A stretch of 7,150 nucleotides of DNA from UBA9715 sp045629845 (GCA_045629845.1 JAZQRZ010000204.1:1-7150), one strand, 5' to 3'. Numbered from the stretch's first letter, positions 1 to 6,082 are shown. Numbers and translations are program-made. The notes: a model not told the origin generated them from the letters alone.

Positions 1-433
1 GTCAGCCTGGGAGGTGGTCCTTTCGGGTCGCGCTCCCCGGCTGGGCGCCAGACCGTTTTACACGCGCAGCGATCGCTATGCTGCAGAAGATGCTCTTCTG
101 CGTGTTGATGCGATTGAACTGCGTAATCGCCCATTTGGTGAGTTGTCGGGGGGCCAACAGCAGCGTGTGTTGCTGGCTCGGGCTCTTGCCTCATCGCCAA
201 AGTTGCTGGTGATAGATGAGCCAGTTACAGGGCTTGATCCTGATGCGGCCGAGGCTCTGTATGCTCAGATTGATGAGCTGCGTAATGATGAGGTTGGCGT
301 TATTTCGGTGACCCATGATGTAGCGGGCGCGCTTTCCCATGCAACTCACGTGCTTTCTATTTCGGTAGGTGAAGTTACGTTTGCGACTGCGGCTGATTGG
401 GCTGAACGTATTAGTCAGGAAAGGGGTGCGTAG
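1..433 (+). CDS. znuC: Metal ABC transporter ATP-binding protein (ZnuC/TroB/MntB type), 5'-truncated by window
   Basis: This is the C-terminal part of the cytoplasmic ATPase that powers high-affinity Zn2+ or Mn2+ uptake with the permease encoded next. The frame is open to the left edge (reads SAWEVVLSGR), so the Walker A half lies outside the window and the GTG at 14 is internal. Visible motifs are the ABC signature LSGGQ (nt 143-157), Walker B LLVIDEP (203-223), the D-loop GLDP just after it, and the H-loop histidine in SVTHD near nt 314. The WEVVLSGR segment after the Q-loop is typical of the ZnuC/MntB subfamily. The stop TAG overlaps the GTG start of the permease by one base, so the two are translationally coupled. 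Family assignment is firm. Zinc versus manganese cannot be settled without the substrate-binding protein, which may lie upstream. The gene symbol is by family only. Confidence 0.93.
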   Translation, partial: SAWEVVLSGRAPRLGARPFYTRSDRYAAEDALLRVDAIELRNRPFGELSGGQQQRVLLARALASSPKLLVIDEPVTGLDPDAAEALYAQIDELRNDEVGVISVTHDVAGALSHATHVLSISVGEVTFATAADWAERISQERGA

Positions 434-1272
434 TGGGTGCGCTCGATCAATTAGTCCTGTACCTTTCGTATCCCTTCGTGGTAAACGCCCTTATCGTTGG
501 CGCGCTGGTGGCACTTTGCTCTTCATTGTTGGGAACAACGCTAGTCATGAAACGCCTGTCTTATATTGGCGATGGCCTTTCGCATGTAGCTTTTGGTGCT
601 TATGCAGTTGCTGCAGTTACAGGCGTGACGCACAACATGTTTATCATTGCGCCTGTCACGGTGGTAGCTGCAGTGCTGCTTCTTTGGCGGGGCCAATCTG
701 CCAAGGTTAAAGGCGATGCGGCTATTGCCATGATGTCGGTTACGGCGCTTGCAGCGGGTTATCTTCTCATGAATGTTTTCGGCACTCGCTCAAATATAGC
801 TGGTGATGTATGCTCAACGCTGTTTGGCTCAACTTCGATTCTTACCTTAACGGCACTTGATGTGGGGCTTTGCGCCGCTATGTCAGTTGCTGTTGTTGGT
901 GGCTTTGCGTTTTTATATAACCGTATCTTTGCGGTCACCTTTGACGAATCGTTTGCGCGTGCTTGTGGCTTGCCTGTTGGGCGTTATAACTTGGCAATAG
1001 CGGTCATGATTGCTTTTGTCATTGTGGTGGGCATGAATCTGGTTGGCGCTTTGCTGCTTTCGGCGCTTGTTGTGTTTCCGGCGCTTTCTGCCATGCGGGT
1101 ATGTCGAACGTTTCGCGATGTAACTATCTTGGCGGCACTTATAGGCGTTGTTTGCTCCGTTGTAGGAATGCTTGCCTCAATCCTTTTAGGAACTCCTGTG
1201 GGTTCCACAATTGTGGTGCTTGATGCGCTTGCTTTTGGTGTATTTAGCCTGGTAGGCGCTTTAAAAAGGTAA
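433..1272 (+). CDS. znuB: Metal ABC transporter permease (ABC-3 family, ZnuB-like)
   Basis: This is the membrane-spanning subunit of the Zn2+/Mn2+ ABC importer. At 279 residues it has the normal family length and is almost wholly hydrophobic, with about eight predicted membrane segments. Family landmarks are KRLSYIGDGLSHVAFG near residues 40-55, KGDAAIA near 93-99, the cytoplasmic coupling-region text FAVTFDESFARACG near 166-179, and GMNLVGALLLSALVVFPA near 200-217. The start is GTG at 433, inside the ATPase stop (TAGTG), preceded by GAAAGGGG ending at 426 with six bases of spacing. The pair is clearly one operon and presumably has a solute-binding lipoprotein gene upstream. No frameshift or missing segment is seen. 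Substrate is inferred from family only; manganese or iron cannot be excluded. Confidence 0.93.
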   Translation: MGALDQLVLYLSYPFVVNALIVGALVALCSSLLGTTLVMKRLSYIGDGLSHVAFGAYAVAAVTGVTHNMFIIAPVTVVAAVLLLWRGQSAKVKGDAAIAMMSVTALAAGYLLMNVFGTRSNIAGDVCSTLFGSTSILTLTALDVGLCAAMSVAVVGGFAFLYNRIFAVTFDESFARACGLPVGRYNLAIAVMIAFVIVVGMNLVGALLLSALVVFPALSAMRVCRTFRDVTILAALIGVVCSVVGMLASILLGTPVGSTIVVLDALAFGVFSLVGALKR

Positions 1273-1334
1273 CGTTACTCTCGTTCGTTCTTCTCTGCGA
1301 ATCTCTTTTCTGTCAAGATGGCAGTTTTTGCGTG

Positions 1335-1360
1335 ATACCCTGTTTTTATAAAAGGGGTAT
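1335..1360 (+). other. AT-rich stem-loop in the leader of the metallo-hydrolase gene
   Basis: ATACCC (1335-1340) pairs with GGGTAT (1355-1360), and three more A-T pairs are possible inside after a mismatch. It sits 28 bp before the downstream ATG. It could be a weak terminator for the ABC operon, an operator, or nothing. No U-tract follows, so a terminator role is doubtful. The inner TATAAA (1347-1352) could be a -10 box, but no good -35 box is seen. Confidence 0.25.
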
Positions 1361-1388
1361 TACTTCAAATGATTAAGGGGATTAGTGC

Positions 1389-2198
1389 ATGAAGGTTACT
1401 GCTCTTATTGAAAACACGTCAGCGCGCGAAGACTGCGTTGCAGAGTTTGGCTTAAGCTTCCTGGTTGAAGCTAATGGGAAGCGCGTGCTGTTTGACGCAG
1501 GGCAAAGCGGTGCTGTTGTTCATAACGCCGAGGCATTGGGTATTGATTTAGCGCAGGTAGATGCCGCGGTGCTGTCGCATGGGCATTTCGATCACGCAAA
1601 TGGTTTCCCTGCTTTTCTTGAAGTTAATAATCAGGCTTCATTGTATGCACGCATTGGCTATGACGGTAATCAGTATGCCGATCATGGGGAAGATGAGCCT
1701 GAATACATTGGGGTTGTCGAACAGCTTAAGAACAATAATCGCGTGAAGGTTCTTGATGGCGCGCGTTTTGATTTGGGTGACGGGTTCACCATTGTGTCTT
1801 ATGCGGATAGTGCCCCAATTTATCCAATTGAGCACTTCGGTCTTTTCGTTGATCAGGGTGCTGGCCTTGTTCCTGATCAGTTCAAACATGAGCAGTGCCT
1901 TCTTGTTGAAGAGGGCGATGTGCGGTTACTGCTGACGGGTTGTACACATCGAGGCATTCGAAACTGCATGCATTGGAGTGCTGATGATGCGCCGACGCAT
2001 GTAATTGGCGGTTTTCACTTTATGCAGGTATCGGTAGAAGATGGCGTGTATTTAAGGGAAGCGGCCGACGATTTGCTGTCGTATCAGGCGATGTACTATA
2101 CCTGTCACTGTACAGGTCTTGATCAGTATCGTTATTTGAAAGAACGTATGGGTAAACGTTTAGAGTACATTGCTACCGGTCAATCACTTGAGTTTTAG
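1389..2198 (+). CDS. Metallo-beta-lactamase-fold hydrolase, dihydropterin-aminobenzene-phosphate synthase-like
   Basis: A cytoplasmic metal-dependent hydrolase of 269 residues with no signal peptide. The metal motif SHGHFDH occupies residues 63-69 (H64, H66, D68, H69). Further ligand candidates are H187 in TGCTHRG, H210 in GGFH and H240 in YTCHCTG. The TGCTHRG...GGFH...HCTG series is typical of the MJ0301-like group, often labelled 7,8-dihydropterin-6-methyl-4-(beta-D-ribofuranosyl)-aminobenzene-5'-phosphate synthase after the archaeal methanopterin enzyme. In bacteria without methanopterin the real substrate is generally unknown, so the label should be read as a fold assignment. The ATG at 1389 follows AAGGGG (1375-1380) with eight bases of spacing. 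It lies 116 bp after the ABC permease on the same strand and may share or have its own promoter. The metal requirement makes a link to the uptake genes plausible but unproven. Confidence 0.88.
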   Translation: MKVTALIENTSAREDCVAEFGLSFLVEANGKRVLFDAGQSGAVVHNAEALGIDLAQVDAAVLSHGHFDHANGFPAFLEVNNQASLYARIGYDGNQYADHGEDEPEYIGVVEQLKNNNRVKVLDGARFDLGDGFTIVSYADSAPIYPIEHFGLFVDQGAGLVPDQFKHEQCLLVEEGDVRLLLTGCTHRGIRNCMHWSADDAPTHVIGGFHFMQVSVEDGVYLREAADDLLSYQAMYYTCHCTGLDQYRYLKERMGKRLEYIATGQSLEF

Positions 2199-2202
2199 TG
2201 TT

Positions 2203-2217
2203 CGCCCGTTAAGGGCG
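2203..2217 (+). terminator. Short GC-rich hairpin after the metallo-hydrolase gene
   Basis: CGCCC (2203-2207) and GGGCG (2213-2217) form a perfect 5-bp stem with a GTTAA loop, starting four bases after the TAG stop. The following TTGTTTGCTTAT is T-rich but interrupted. This is consistent with a modest intrinsic terminator for the plus-strand gene. Confidence 0.45.
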
Positions 2218-2243
2218 TTGTTTGCTTATACCTTTCAGCAAAA

Positions 2244-2284
2244 AGCAACCCTGCGAAACCAAGAGCCGATTTCGCAGGGTTGCT
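2244..2284. terminator. Strong bidirectional intrinsic terminator between convergent genes
   Basis: A perfect 15-bp inverted repeat: AGCAACCCTGCGAAA (2244-2258) against its complement at 2270-2284, with an 11-nt loop. On the minus strand the stem runs directly into a T-tract (complement of 2240-2244), so it should terminate the flavin-binding gene ending at 2310 efficiently. On the plus strand the tail GAGTTTAGTTGCTTTAT is weaker, so it may act as back-up for the metallo-hydrolase gene. Confidence 0.75.
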
Positions 2285-2309
2285 GAGTTTAGTTGCTTTA
2301 TAAACTGAT

Positions 2310-2720
2310 TTAGGCCAGCTTTTGACCAGCGGTAGGACCAGGGCTCGAGCAGAAGACCTCTTCAACATGAATGAAGCAGCCACCCTTGGCCTTGATGGGC
2401 ATGCCCATCGATTCGAATGCAGCATCAACCCATGCCTTTTGCTCTTCAAATTCGGTGCCTTCGTTTACGTAGCGAGCGGTGCCATACAGCTCGTAAGCGT
2501 CATGACCCTTCCAGAAGACAACCGAAACCTTCGGGTTAGCCTGGACGTTTGCAAGTGTTTTCTTAAAGAACTGGTCGGACAGATAGATGGTTTCGTCGTC
2601 AATGACGGCTTTCATGCCGACGATGCAGCCGTTGGGCTGGCCATCGCTGCGTGCAGTCATGAAGACAACATCGCTTACTTCTTTGAATAGCTCCTGGACT
2701 TCTGTGGACATTACTGCCAT
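2310..2720 (-). CDS. Pyridoxamine 5'-phosphate oxidase-like split-barrel flavin-binding protein
   Basis: A small cytoplasmic protein (136 residues) of the PNPOx-like FMN-binding split-barrel superfamily. The N-terminal helix (STEVQELFKEV) leads into the first barrel strand (VVFMTARSDGQPN, about residues 18-30). The phosphate-contacting stretch FFKKTLANVQANPKV (about 51-65) follows, then VSVVFWKG, and the C-terminal VEEVFCSSPGPTAGQKL typical of this group. An earlier in-frame ATG at 2777 would add 19 residues and run across the divergent promoter region. The ATG at 2720 is preferred because AGAAAGGA sits six bases upstream. Members bind FMN, F420 or haem and are mostly uncharacterised, so FMN is the conservative guess and true pyridoxamine oxidase activity is unlikely. 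It is divergent from a flavodoxin-fold oxidoreductase, which suggests a shared redox role. Confidence 0.85.
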   Translation of the reverse strand: MAVMSTEVQELFKEVSDVVFMTARSDGQPNGCIVGMKAVIDDETIYLSDQFFKKTLANVQANPKVSVVFWKGHDAYELYGTARYVNEGTEFEEQKAWVDAAFESMGMPIKAKGGCFIHVEEVFCSSPGPTAGQKLA

Positions 2721-2748
2721 TGCATATCCTTTCTCTAAAGACGTTTTA

Positions 2749-2754
2749 ATTATA
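2749..2754 (-). promoter_or_regulatory. Candidate -10 box for the split-barrel flavoprotein gene
   Basis: The minus strand reads a perfect TATAAT here. Transcription starting about seven bases downstream would give a leader of roughly 20 nt to the ATG at 2720, including the AAAGGA ribosome site. No convincing -35 box is found at 16-18 bp; a TTGTCA lies too far upstream at 22 bp. This suggests an activator or an extended recognition element, or that the match is chance. Confidence 0.4.
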
Positions 2755-2760
2755 AGTATT

Positions 2761-2781
2761 TGTACATGCGTTATCATGACA
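2761..2781. promoter_or_regulatory. Imperfect palindrome in divergent promoter region, candidate operator
   Basis: TGTACATG (2761-2768), a six-base spacer, then CATGACA (2775-2781) form an imperfect dyad with CATG cores. It lies just upstream of the minus-strand TATAAT and over a weak plus-strand TATCAT (2772-2777), where one regulator could control both divergent genes. No regulator gene is in the window, so the role is inference. Confidence 0.3.
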
Positions 2782-2807
2782 ACTCTGTCGAGAGAGGGGA
2801 CCTTTTA

Positions 2808-3392
2808 GTGAAGAAGCTCTTGTATGTTGATTCGTGCGTAAATCGTGAGACATCACGAACGGAGCAGCTTGCTCAGGCGCTGATTAAGCGCTTGGTTGAA
2901 GAAGAATCGTACGAGCTTGAAACGCTTGTACTGGAAGAAGCTGATTTAACGCCACTTACTGGCAAACTTGTGCTTGAGCGTTCTGAAGGTACGGCAGCGG
3001 GCGATTTTAGCCATCCTGTTTTTCGATTTGCGAAGCAGTTTGCAGCCGCTGATGCTGTTGTGTTTGCTGCACCGTATTGGGACTTTTCATTCCCTTCGAT
3101 GTTCAAGATTTATCTCGAGCTGCTGTGCTCGCAGGGCGTAACGTTTAACTACAGCCCTGAAGGCGTGCCGACTGGTCTTGTGCGTGCAACGAAGGCTTAT
3201 TACGTTACAACTGCTGGTGGTTATGCGGGCGAATACGATTTTGGTTGGGAGCAAGTGCGTGCTATTTGTCAGCAGTTCTTTGGTATTCAGGATGTTCGTT
3301 GCTTCCGCGCAGAAGGCCTTGATATCGTGACGAACGATGTCGCTCAGATCATGGCCGAAGCCCTTTCGACCATTCAAGCTGCCGAGCTGTAA
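2808..3392 (+). CDS. Flavodoxin-fold NAD(P)H-dependent oxidoreductase (AcpD/azoreductase-like)
   Basis: A cytoplasmic FMN-dependent oxidoreductase of 194 residues, likely passing electrons from NAD(P)H to quinones, azo compounds or similar acceptors. The first strand KKLLYVDSCVNRETSRT (residues 2-18) forms the phosphate-binding loop. ADAVVFAAPYWDFSFPSMFKIYLE (about 81-104) carries the flavin-contact motif, and VTTAGGYAG (133-141) is the second isoalloxazine-side loop, as in the AcpD family. The GTG at 2808 is chosen because AGAGGGGA ends seven bases upstream. An in-frame ATG at 2760 would lack a ribosome site and extend into the divergent promoter. The gene is divergent from the split-barrel flavoprotein (87-bp gap) and convergent with the ZIP transporter (13-bp gap). 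Acceptor specificity cannot be read from sequence. Confidence 0.87.
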   Translation: MKKLLYVDSCVNRETSRTEQLAQALIKRLVEEESYELETLVLEEADLTPLTGKLVLERSEGTAAGDFSHPVFRFAKQFAAADAVVFAAPYWDFSFPSMFKIYLELLCSQGVTFNYSPEGVPTGLVRATKAYYVTTAGGYAGEYDFGWEQVRAICQQFFGIQDVRCFRAEGLDIVTNDVAQIMAEALSTIQAAEL

Positions 3393-3408
3393 TAAGGCTG
3401 AGTTATTA
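3390..3408. other. Palindromic junction of two convergent stop codons
   Basis: TAATAA (3390-3395) and TTATTA (3403-3408) are perfect inverted arms around a 7-nt spacer. They contain the stop codons of both the oxidoreductase gene (TAA 3390-3392) and the ZIP gene (complement of 3406-3408). The stem is A-T only and has no T-tract, so it is unlikely to terminate transcription by itself. Confidence 0.35.
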
Positions 3409-4188
3409 TCCTAAAGCGACGTCAAGGGCCATCATGATGGTAAAGCCTGCGGCGAAAAGGATAGCTCCAATGTTGGAGTGTTCGCCTTCGCTCATCTGAG
3501 GAATCAGCTCTTCTACAACCACGTACACCATGGCGCCTGCGGCAAAGCCCAGTAGGTAGGGGAGTGCTGTTACTACCACGCTGGATGCAGCAATGGTGAC
3601 AAGTGCTGCGATAGGTTCGACAGCACCTGATCCAAACCCAAGAAGGAAGGCGCGTTTACGCGTTGCTCCCTCTGCATAAAGGGGGAGTGAAATGATGGCG
3701 CCCTCGGGGAAATTCTGCAGCGCTATACCAATGGCAAGTGCCATGGCGGCAGCAAGCGTAATGGTGGCGCTACCCGTCATCCAGCCAGCAAACACTACGC
3801 CAACAGCCATGCCCTCAGGGATGTTATGAAGCGTAACTGCTAAAACCAGCAGTGTGGTGCGGGTAAGTTTCGTGTGCGGTCCTTCGGCTTGTGTTGCGCG
3901 CAAGTGCAAGTGTGGGATTGCGCGATCAAGTATCAGAATGAAGAGCGTCCCTGACCAAAAGCCAATAAAAGCAGGCATGAAAGCAAGCTGACCTAATGAT
4001 TCCGAAGCTTCAATCGAAGGAATAATAAGGCTCCAAATTGATGCGGCAATCATTACGCCACCTGCAAAGCCAGAAAGAGCGCGCTCAACCAAACGAGATA
4101 GCTGCTTGCGAAGTAAGAATACGCAAGCAGCACCTAACGTGGTTCCTAGAAGGGGTATAAGAAGTCCTGCTATTAGTTCAGTAGTCAT
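3406..4188 (-). CDS. ZIP-family divalent metal transporter, GufA type
   Basis: An inner-membrane Zn2+ (and possibly Mn2+/Fe2+) transporter, moving metal into the cytoplasm, of 260 residues with seven to eight membrane segments. The metal-path motifs are HNIPEG (residues 121-126, TM4) and QNFPEG (158-163, TM5), the pairing typical of the GufA branch. E191 in GAVEP (TM6) and the VVEELIP segment (about 224-230) are also family features. The TM3-TM4 loop contains H93, H95 and H105, as expected of the variable metal-binding loop. An upstream in-frame ATG at 4218 adds ten residues but has no ribosome site and abuts the palindrome at 4223-4238. The ATG at 4188 has TGGA about six bases upstream and gives the usual N-terminus close to the GLLIPLLGTTLGA helix. 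The 4218 start remains possible. It is divergent from the GNAT-CDF operon. Confidence 0.9.
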   Translation of the reverse strand: MTTELIAGLLIPLLGTTLGAACVFLLRKQLSRLVERALSGFAGGVMIAASIWSLIIPSIEASESLGQLAFMPAFIGFWSGTLFILILDRAIPHLHLRATQAEGPHTKLTRTTLLVLAVTLHNIPEGMAVGVVFAGWMTGSATITLAAAMALAIGIALQNFPEGAIISLPLYAEGATRKRAFLLGFGSGAVEPIAALVTIAASSVVVTALPYLLGFAAGAMVYVVVEELIPQMSEGEHSNIGAILFAAGFTIMMALDVALG

Positions 4189-4222
4189 ATCGTTCCAGTC
4201 ATATTTGTTATAAATCATTGTA

Positions 4223-4238
4223 GTTAGCTTTAGCTAAC
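4223..4238. promoter_or_regulatory. GTTAGCT-TT-AGCTAAC palindrome, candidate metal-regulator operator
   Basis: Perfect 7-bp arms separated by two bases lie in the ZIP leader. The minus-strand sequence CATAAT (complement of 4253-4258) is a plausible -10 box just upstream, which would place the palindrome over the first transcribed bases, a classic repressor position. The GTTAG/CTAAC halves recall DtxR/IdeR-family sites. Their spacing (six bases between GTTAG and CTAAC) differs from the canonical one-base centre, so the assignment to that family is inference. Confidence 0.5.
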
Positions 4239-4344
4239 ATTTAAGGGTTTCCATTATGAACACACGTTTTACTGATGGATAAATGTGAATTTGCTATTGC
4301 GCTCAAATAAAGGTTAAGTGTTAAGGCACAACGGACAGTACACT

Positions 4345-4365
4345 ACTCGCAATACCTAAGCGAGT
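4345..4365 (+). other. Stem-loop just before the GNAT ribosome-binding site
   Basis: ACTCGC (4345-4350) pairs with GCGAGT (4360-4365) around a 9-nt loop. The stem ends directly before GAGGG (4366-4370), the ribosome-binding site of the GNAT gene. It could affect translation or mRNA stability. It is short, and no alternative pairing partner was recognised. Confidence 0.3.
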
Positions 4366-4379
4366 GAGGGAAACTGTTC

Positions 4380-4907
4380 ATGGGAATCAACATTACAATA
4401 AGGCATGCGACGACCGCAGATGCGGCGGCACTTGCTGCTATCTACGCACCTTACGTGCGCGATACGGCGGTTTCGTTCGAGGTTGAGCCGCCAACGGTTG
4501 AAGAGTTTGAGGGGCGTATCGCACGCACGCTTGAGCGTTATCCCTATCTGGTTGCAGAACGCGATGGCGTTATTGTGGGCTATGCCTATGCGGGTCCGCT
4601 TAAAGAACGTGCAGCGTATGCAACAAGTGTAGAGCTTTCGGTTTACGTTGATGCGGACTATCGAAGGGTTGGTATCGGAAGCATGCTGTATTCAGCTATC
4701 GAGGATTCGCTTGCTGAAATTGGTGTAACTAATCTTTATGCTTGCGTTGCATATCCGCCAGAAGAAGATGAATATCTTACTTATTCCAGCGTACGTTTTC
4801 ACGAGCGTATGGGCTTTGAAATTGCTGGTCATTTTCATGGTTGTGCGCGCAAATTTGGTCGTAGTTACGACGTGGTCTGGATGGAAAAGTTCATCGATTA
4901 TAATTAG
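4380..4907 (+). CDS. GNAT N-acetyltransferase, phosphinothricin acetyltransferase-like
   Basis: A cytoplasmic acetyl-CoA-dependent N-acetyltransferase, 175 residues, of the Pat/Bar-like branch of GNAT. The N-terminal IRHATTADAAALAAIYAPYV and TAVSFEVEPP (about 7-38), VGYAYAGPLKERAAY (66-80), and SVELSVYVDADYRRVGIGSML (83-103) match the family. The last holds the acetyl-CoA loop R-x-x-G-x-G (R95, G98, G100) and E85 at the likely catalytic glutamate position. The C-terminal FHERMGF...HFHGCARKFGRSYDVVWMEK is characteristic. Many relatives act on methionine sulfone/sulfoximine-like or other small amines, so herbicide-resistance activity should not be assumed. The ATG follows GAGGG with nine bases of spacing. 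Only 34 bp separate it from the CDF gene, so the two are probably co-transcribed, although no functional link is known to me. Confidence 0.88.
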   Translation: MGINITIRHATTADAAALAAIYAPYVRDTAVSFEVEPPTVEEFEGRIARTLERYPYLVAERDGVIVGYAYAGPLKERAAYATSVELSVYVDADYRRVGIGSMLYSAIEDSLAEIGVTNLYACVAYPPEEDEYLTYSSVRFHERMGFEIAGHFHGCARKFGRSYDVVWMEKFIDYN

Positions 4908-4941
4908 GGTATCTTTGCTCATCGAATAAGAAGGGGACAAT

Positions 4942-6057
4942 ATGAACCCCAACGACCGCGAGCGCGTTATTATTCGTACCAGCATAATTGGCATTATTGC
5001 CAATGTGTTGCTTGTAGCATTTAAAGCTGCAGTAGGGTTAGCGGCAAATTCAATCGCTATTGTGCTTGATGCGGTGAATAATCTTACCGATGCTCTTTCG
5101 TCGGTGATTACCATTCTTGGGGCTAAACTTGCAGGTAAAGGCCCTAATCGTGCCCATCCGCTAGGCTACGGGCGCTATGAGTATCTTTCTGCCTTAATTA
5201 TTGTGGCAATAGTCCTGTATGCGGGCATAACGTCGTTTATTGAATCGGTACGTAAGATTATCCAGCCCGAAGTGGCTGACTATTCCATTGTCACCCTTGT
5301 TATCGTTGCTGCTGCGGTTGTGGTGAAGATTGTCCTTGGTCGTTATGTCAGTGCTAAGGGCAAACAAGTTGATTCGGGTTCGCTTATTGCGTCGGGCAAA
5401 GATGCGCTGTTTGATGCCGCTATTTCTGCGTCGGTTCTTGCGGCAGCACTTATTTATCTAGGTACGGGCGTAAGCCTTGAAGCGTATGTTGGCGTACTTA
5501 TCTCTATCGTTATCGTAAAAGCAGGCATCGATATGCTGCGTGAAACGCTTGATGACATCTTGGGGCATCGCCCTGATGCAGATATGGCACAAGGGATAAA
5601 GAAAACCGTTTGTGCCGATCCTGATGTTTTGGGTGCCTACGATTTACTGCTTGATAGTTATGGCCCCGACCTTACGATAGGCGCTATTCATGTTGAAGTG
5701 CCCGATACCATGACCGCCGCTGAAATCGATGCAATGACGCGGCGTGTTCAAGCATCTGTCTTTGAAGAGCACCATATTTCGCTTGCGACCGTTGGTATTT
5801 ATTCGAGAAACACTACCGATGATGAAGCCACTGAAATGCAATCAACTATAACGAGGACGGTTATGGCGCACGATAGCGTGCTACAGATGCATGGTTTCTA
5901 TACAGCTACTGACGAAAAGCGTGTTTCGTTTGACATCGTTATTGACTTTGCTGCACCTAATAGGGAAGAGCTGTATTCCCAGATAGTTGAAGAAGTGCAG
6001 GGCTTGTATCCCGACTATAGCTTCATCATTACGCTTGATCGCGACTTAAGCGATTAG
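4942..6057 (+). CDS. Cation diffusion facilitator (CDF) exporter, likely Mn2+-type, with doubled C-terminal domain
   Basis: An inner-membrane proton-coupled divalent-metal efflux pump, 371 residues. Six membrane segments span about residues 10-200. The transport site in TM2 reads N46-x-x-x-D50 (LDAVNNLTDALSS) and in TM5 D154-x-x-x-D158 (KDALFDAA). This N-D-D-D set is known from the manganese exporter MntE and differs from the H/D sets of zinc CDFs. GPNRAHPLGYGRYEYLSAL (about 67-84) is the conserved TM2-TM3 region. The tail appears to hold two ferredoxin-like cytoplasmic domains, about 216-289 and 299-369, where most CDFs of about 300 residues have one. The start ATG has AAGGGGAC a few bases upstream. 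It follows the GNAT gene by 34 bp. Mn2+ specificity is inferred from four residues; Fe2+ or Zn2+ remain possible. Confidence 0.92.
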   Translation: MNPNDRERVIIRTSIIGIIANVLLVAFKAAVGLAANSIAIVLDAVNNLTDALSSVITILGAKLAGKGPNRAHPLGYGRYEYLSALIIVAIVLYAGITSFIESVRKIIQPEVADYSIVTLVIVAAAVVVKIVLGRYVSAKGKQVDSGSLIASGKDALFDAAISASVLAAALIYLGTGVSLEAYVGVLISIVIVKAGIDMLRETLDDILGHRPDADMAQGIKKTVCADPDVLGAYDLLLDSYGPDLTIGAIHVEVPDTMTAAEIDAMTRRVQASVFEEHHISLATVGIYSRNTTDDEATEMQSTITRTVMAHDSVLQMHGFYTATDEKRVSFDIVIDFAAPNREELYSQIVEEVQGLYPDYSFIITLDRDLSD

Positions 6058-6082
6058 AAAACAAGATACCGTCAAAACAGGC

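Noticed and set aside
1269..1278. GTAACGTTAC palindrome at the permease stop codon, similar to the GTAACG/CGTTAC arms at 6165-6179
   Set aside because: With no loop it cannot form a hairpin, and both sites are partly dictated by a TAA stop codon. Two short matches are not enough to claim a shared signal.
1288..1316. A perfect minus-strand TTGACA at 1316-1311 as a promoter -35 box
   Set aside because: No -10-like hexamer lies 16-18 bp downstream, and it would only drive transcription antisense into the ABC permease gene.
2322..2690. A 122-codon open frame on the plus strand opposite the split-barrel flavoprotein gene
   Set aside because: No ribosome site or domain is seen, and the minus-strand gene has a good start, conserved family text and its own terminator.
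2760..2807. Upstream ATG start (2760) for the oxidoreductase gene, and the 2777 start for the divergent flavoprotein
   Set aside because: These extensions would overlap each other across the promoter region and lack ribosome sites. The GTG at 2808 and ATG at 2720 each have a strong purine-rich site at good spacing.
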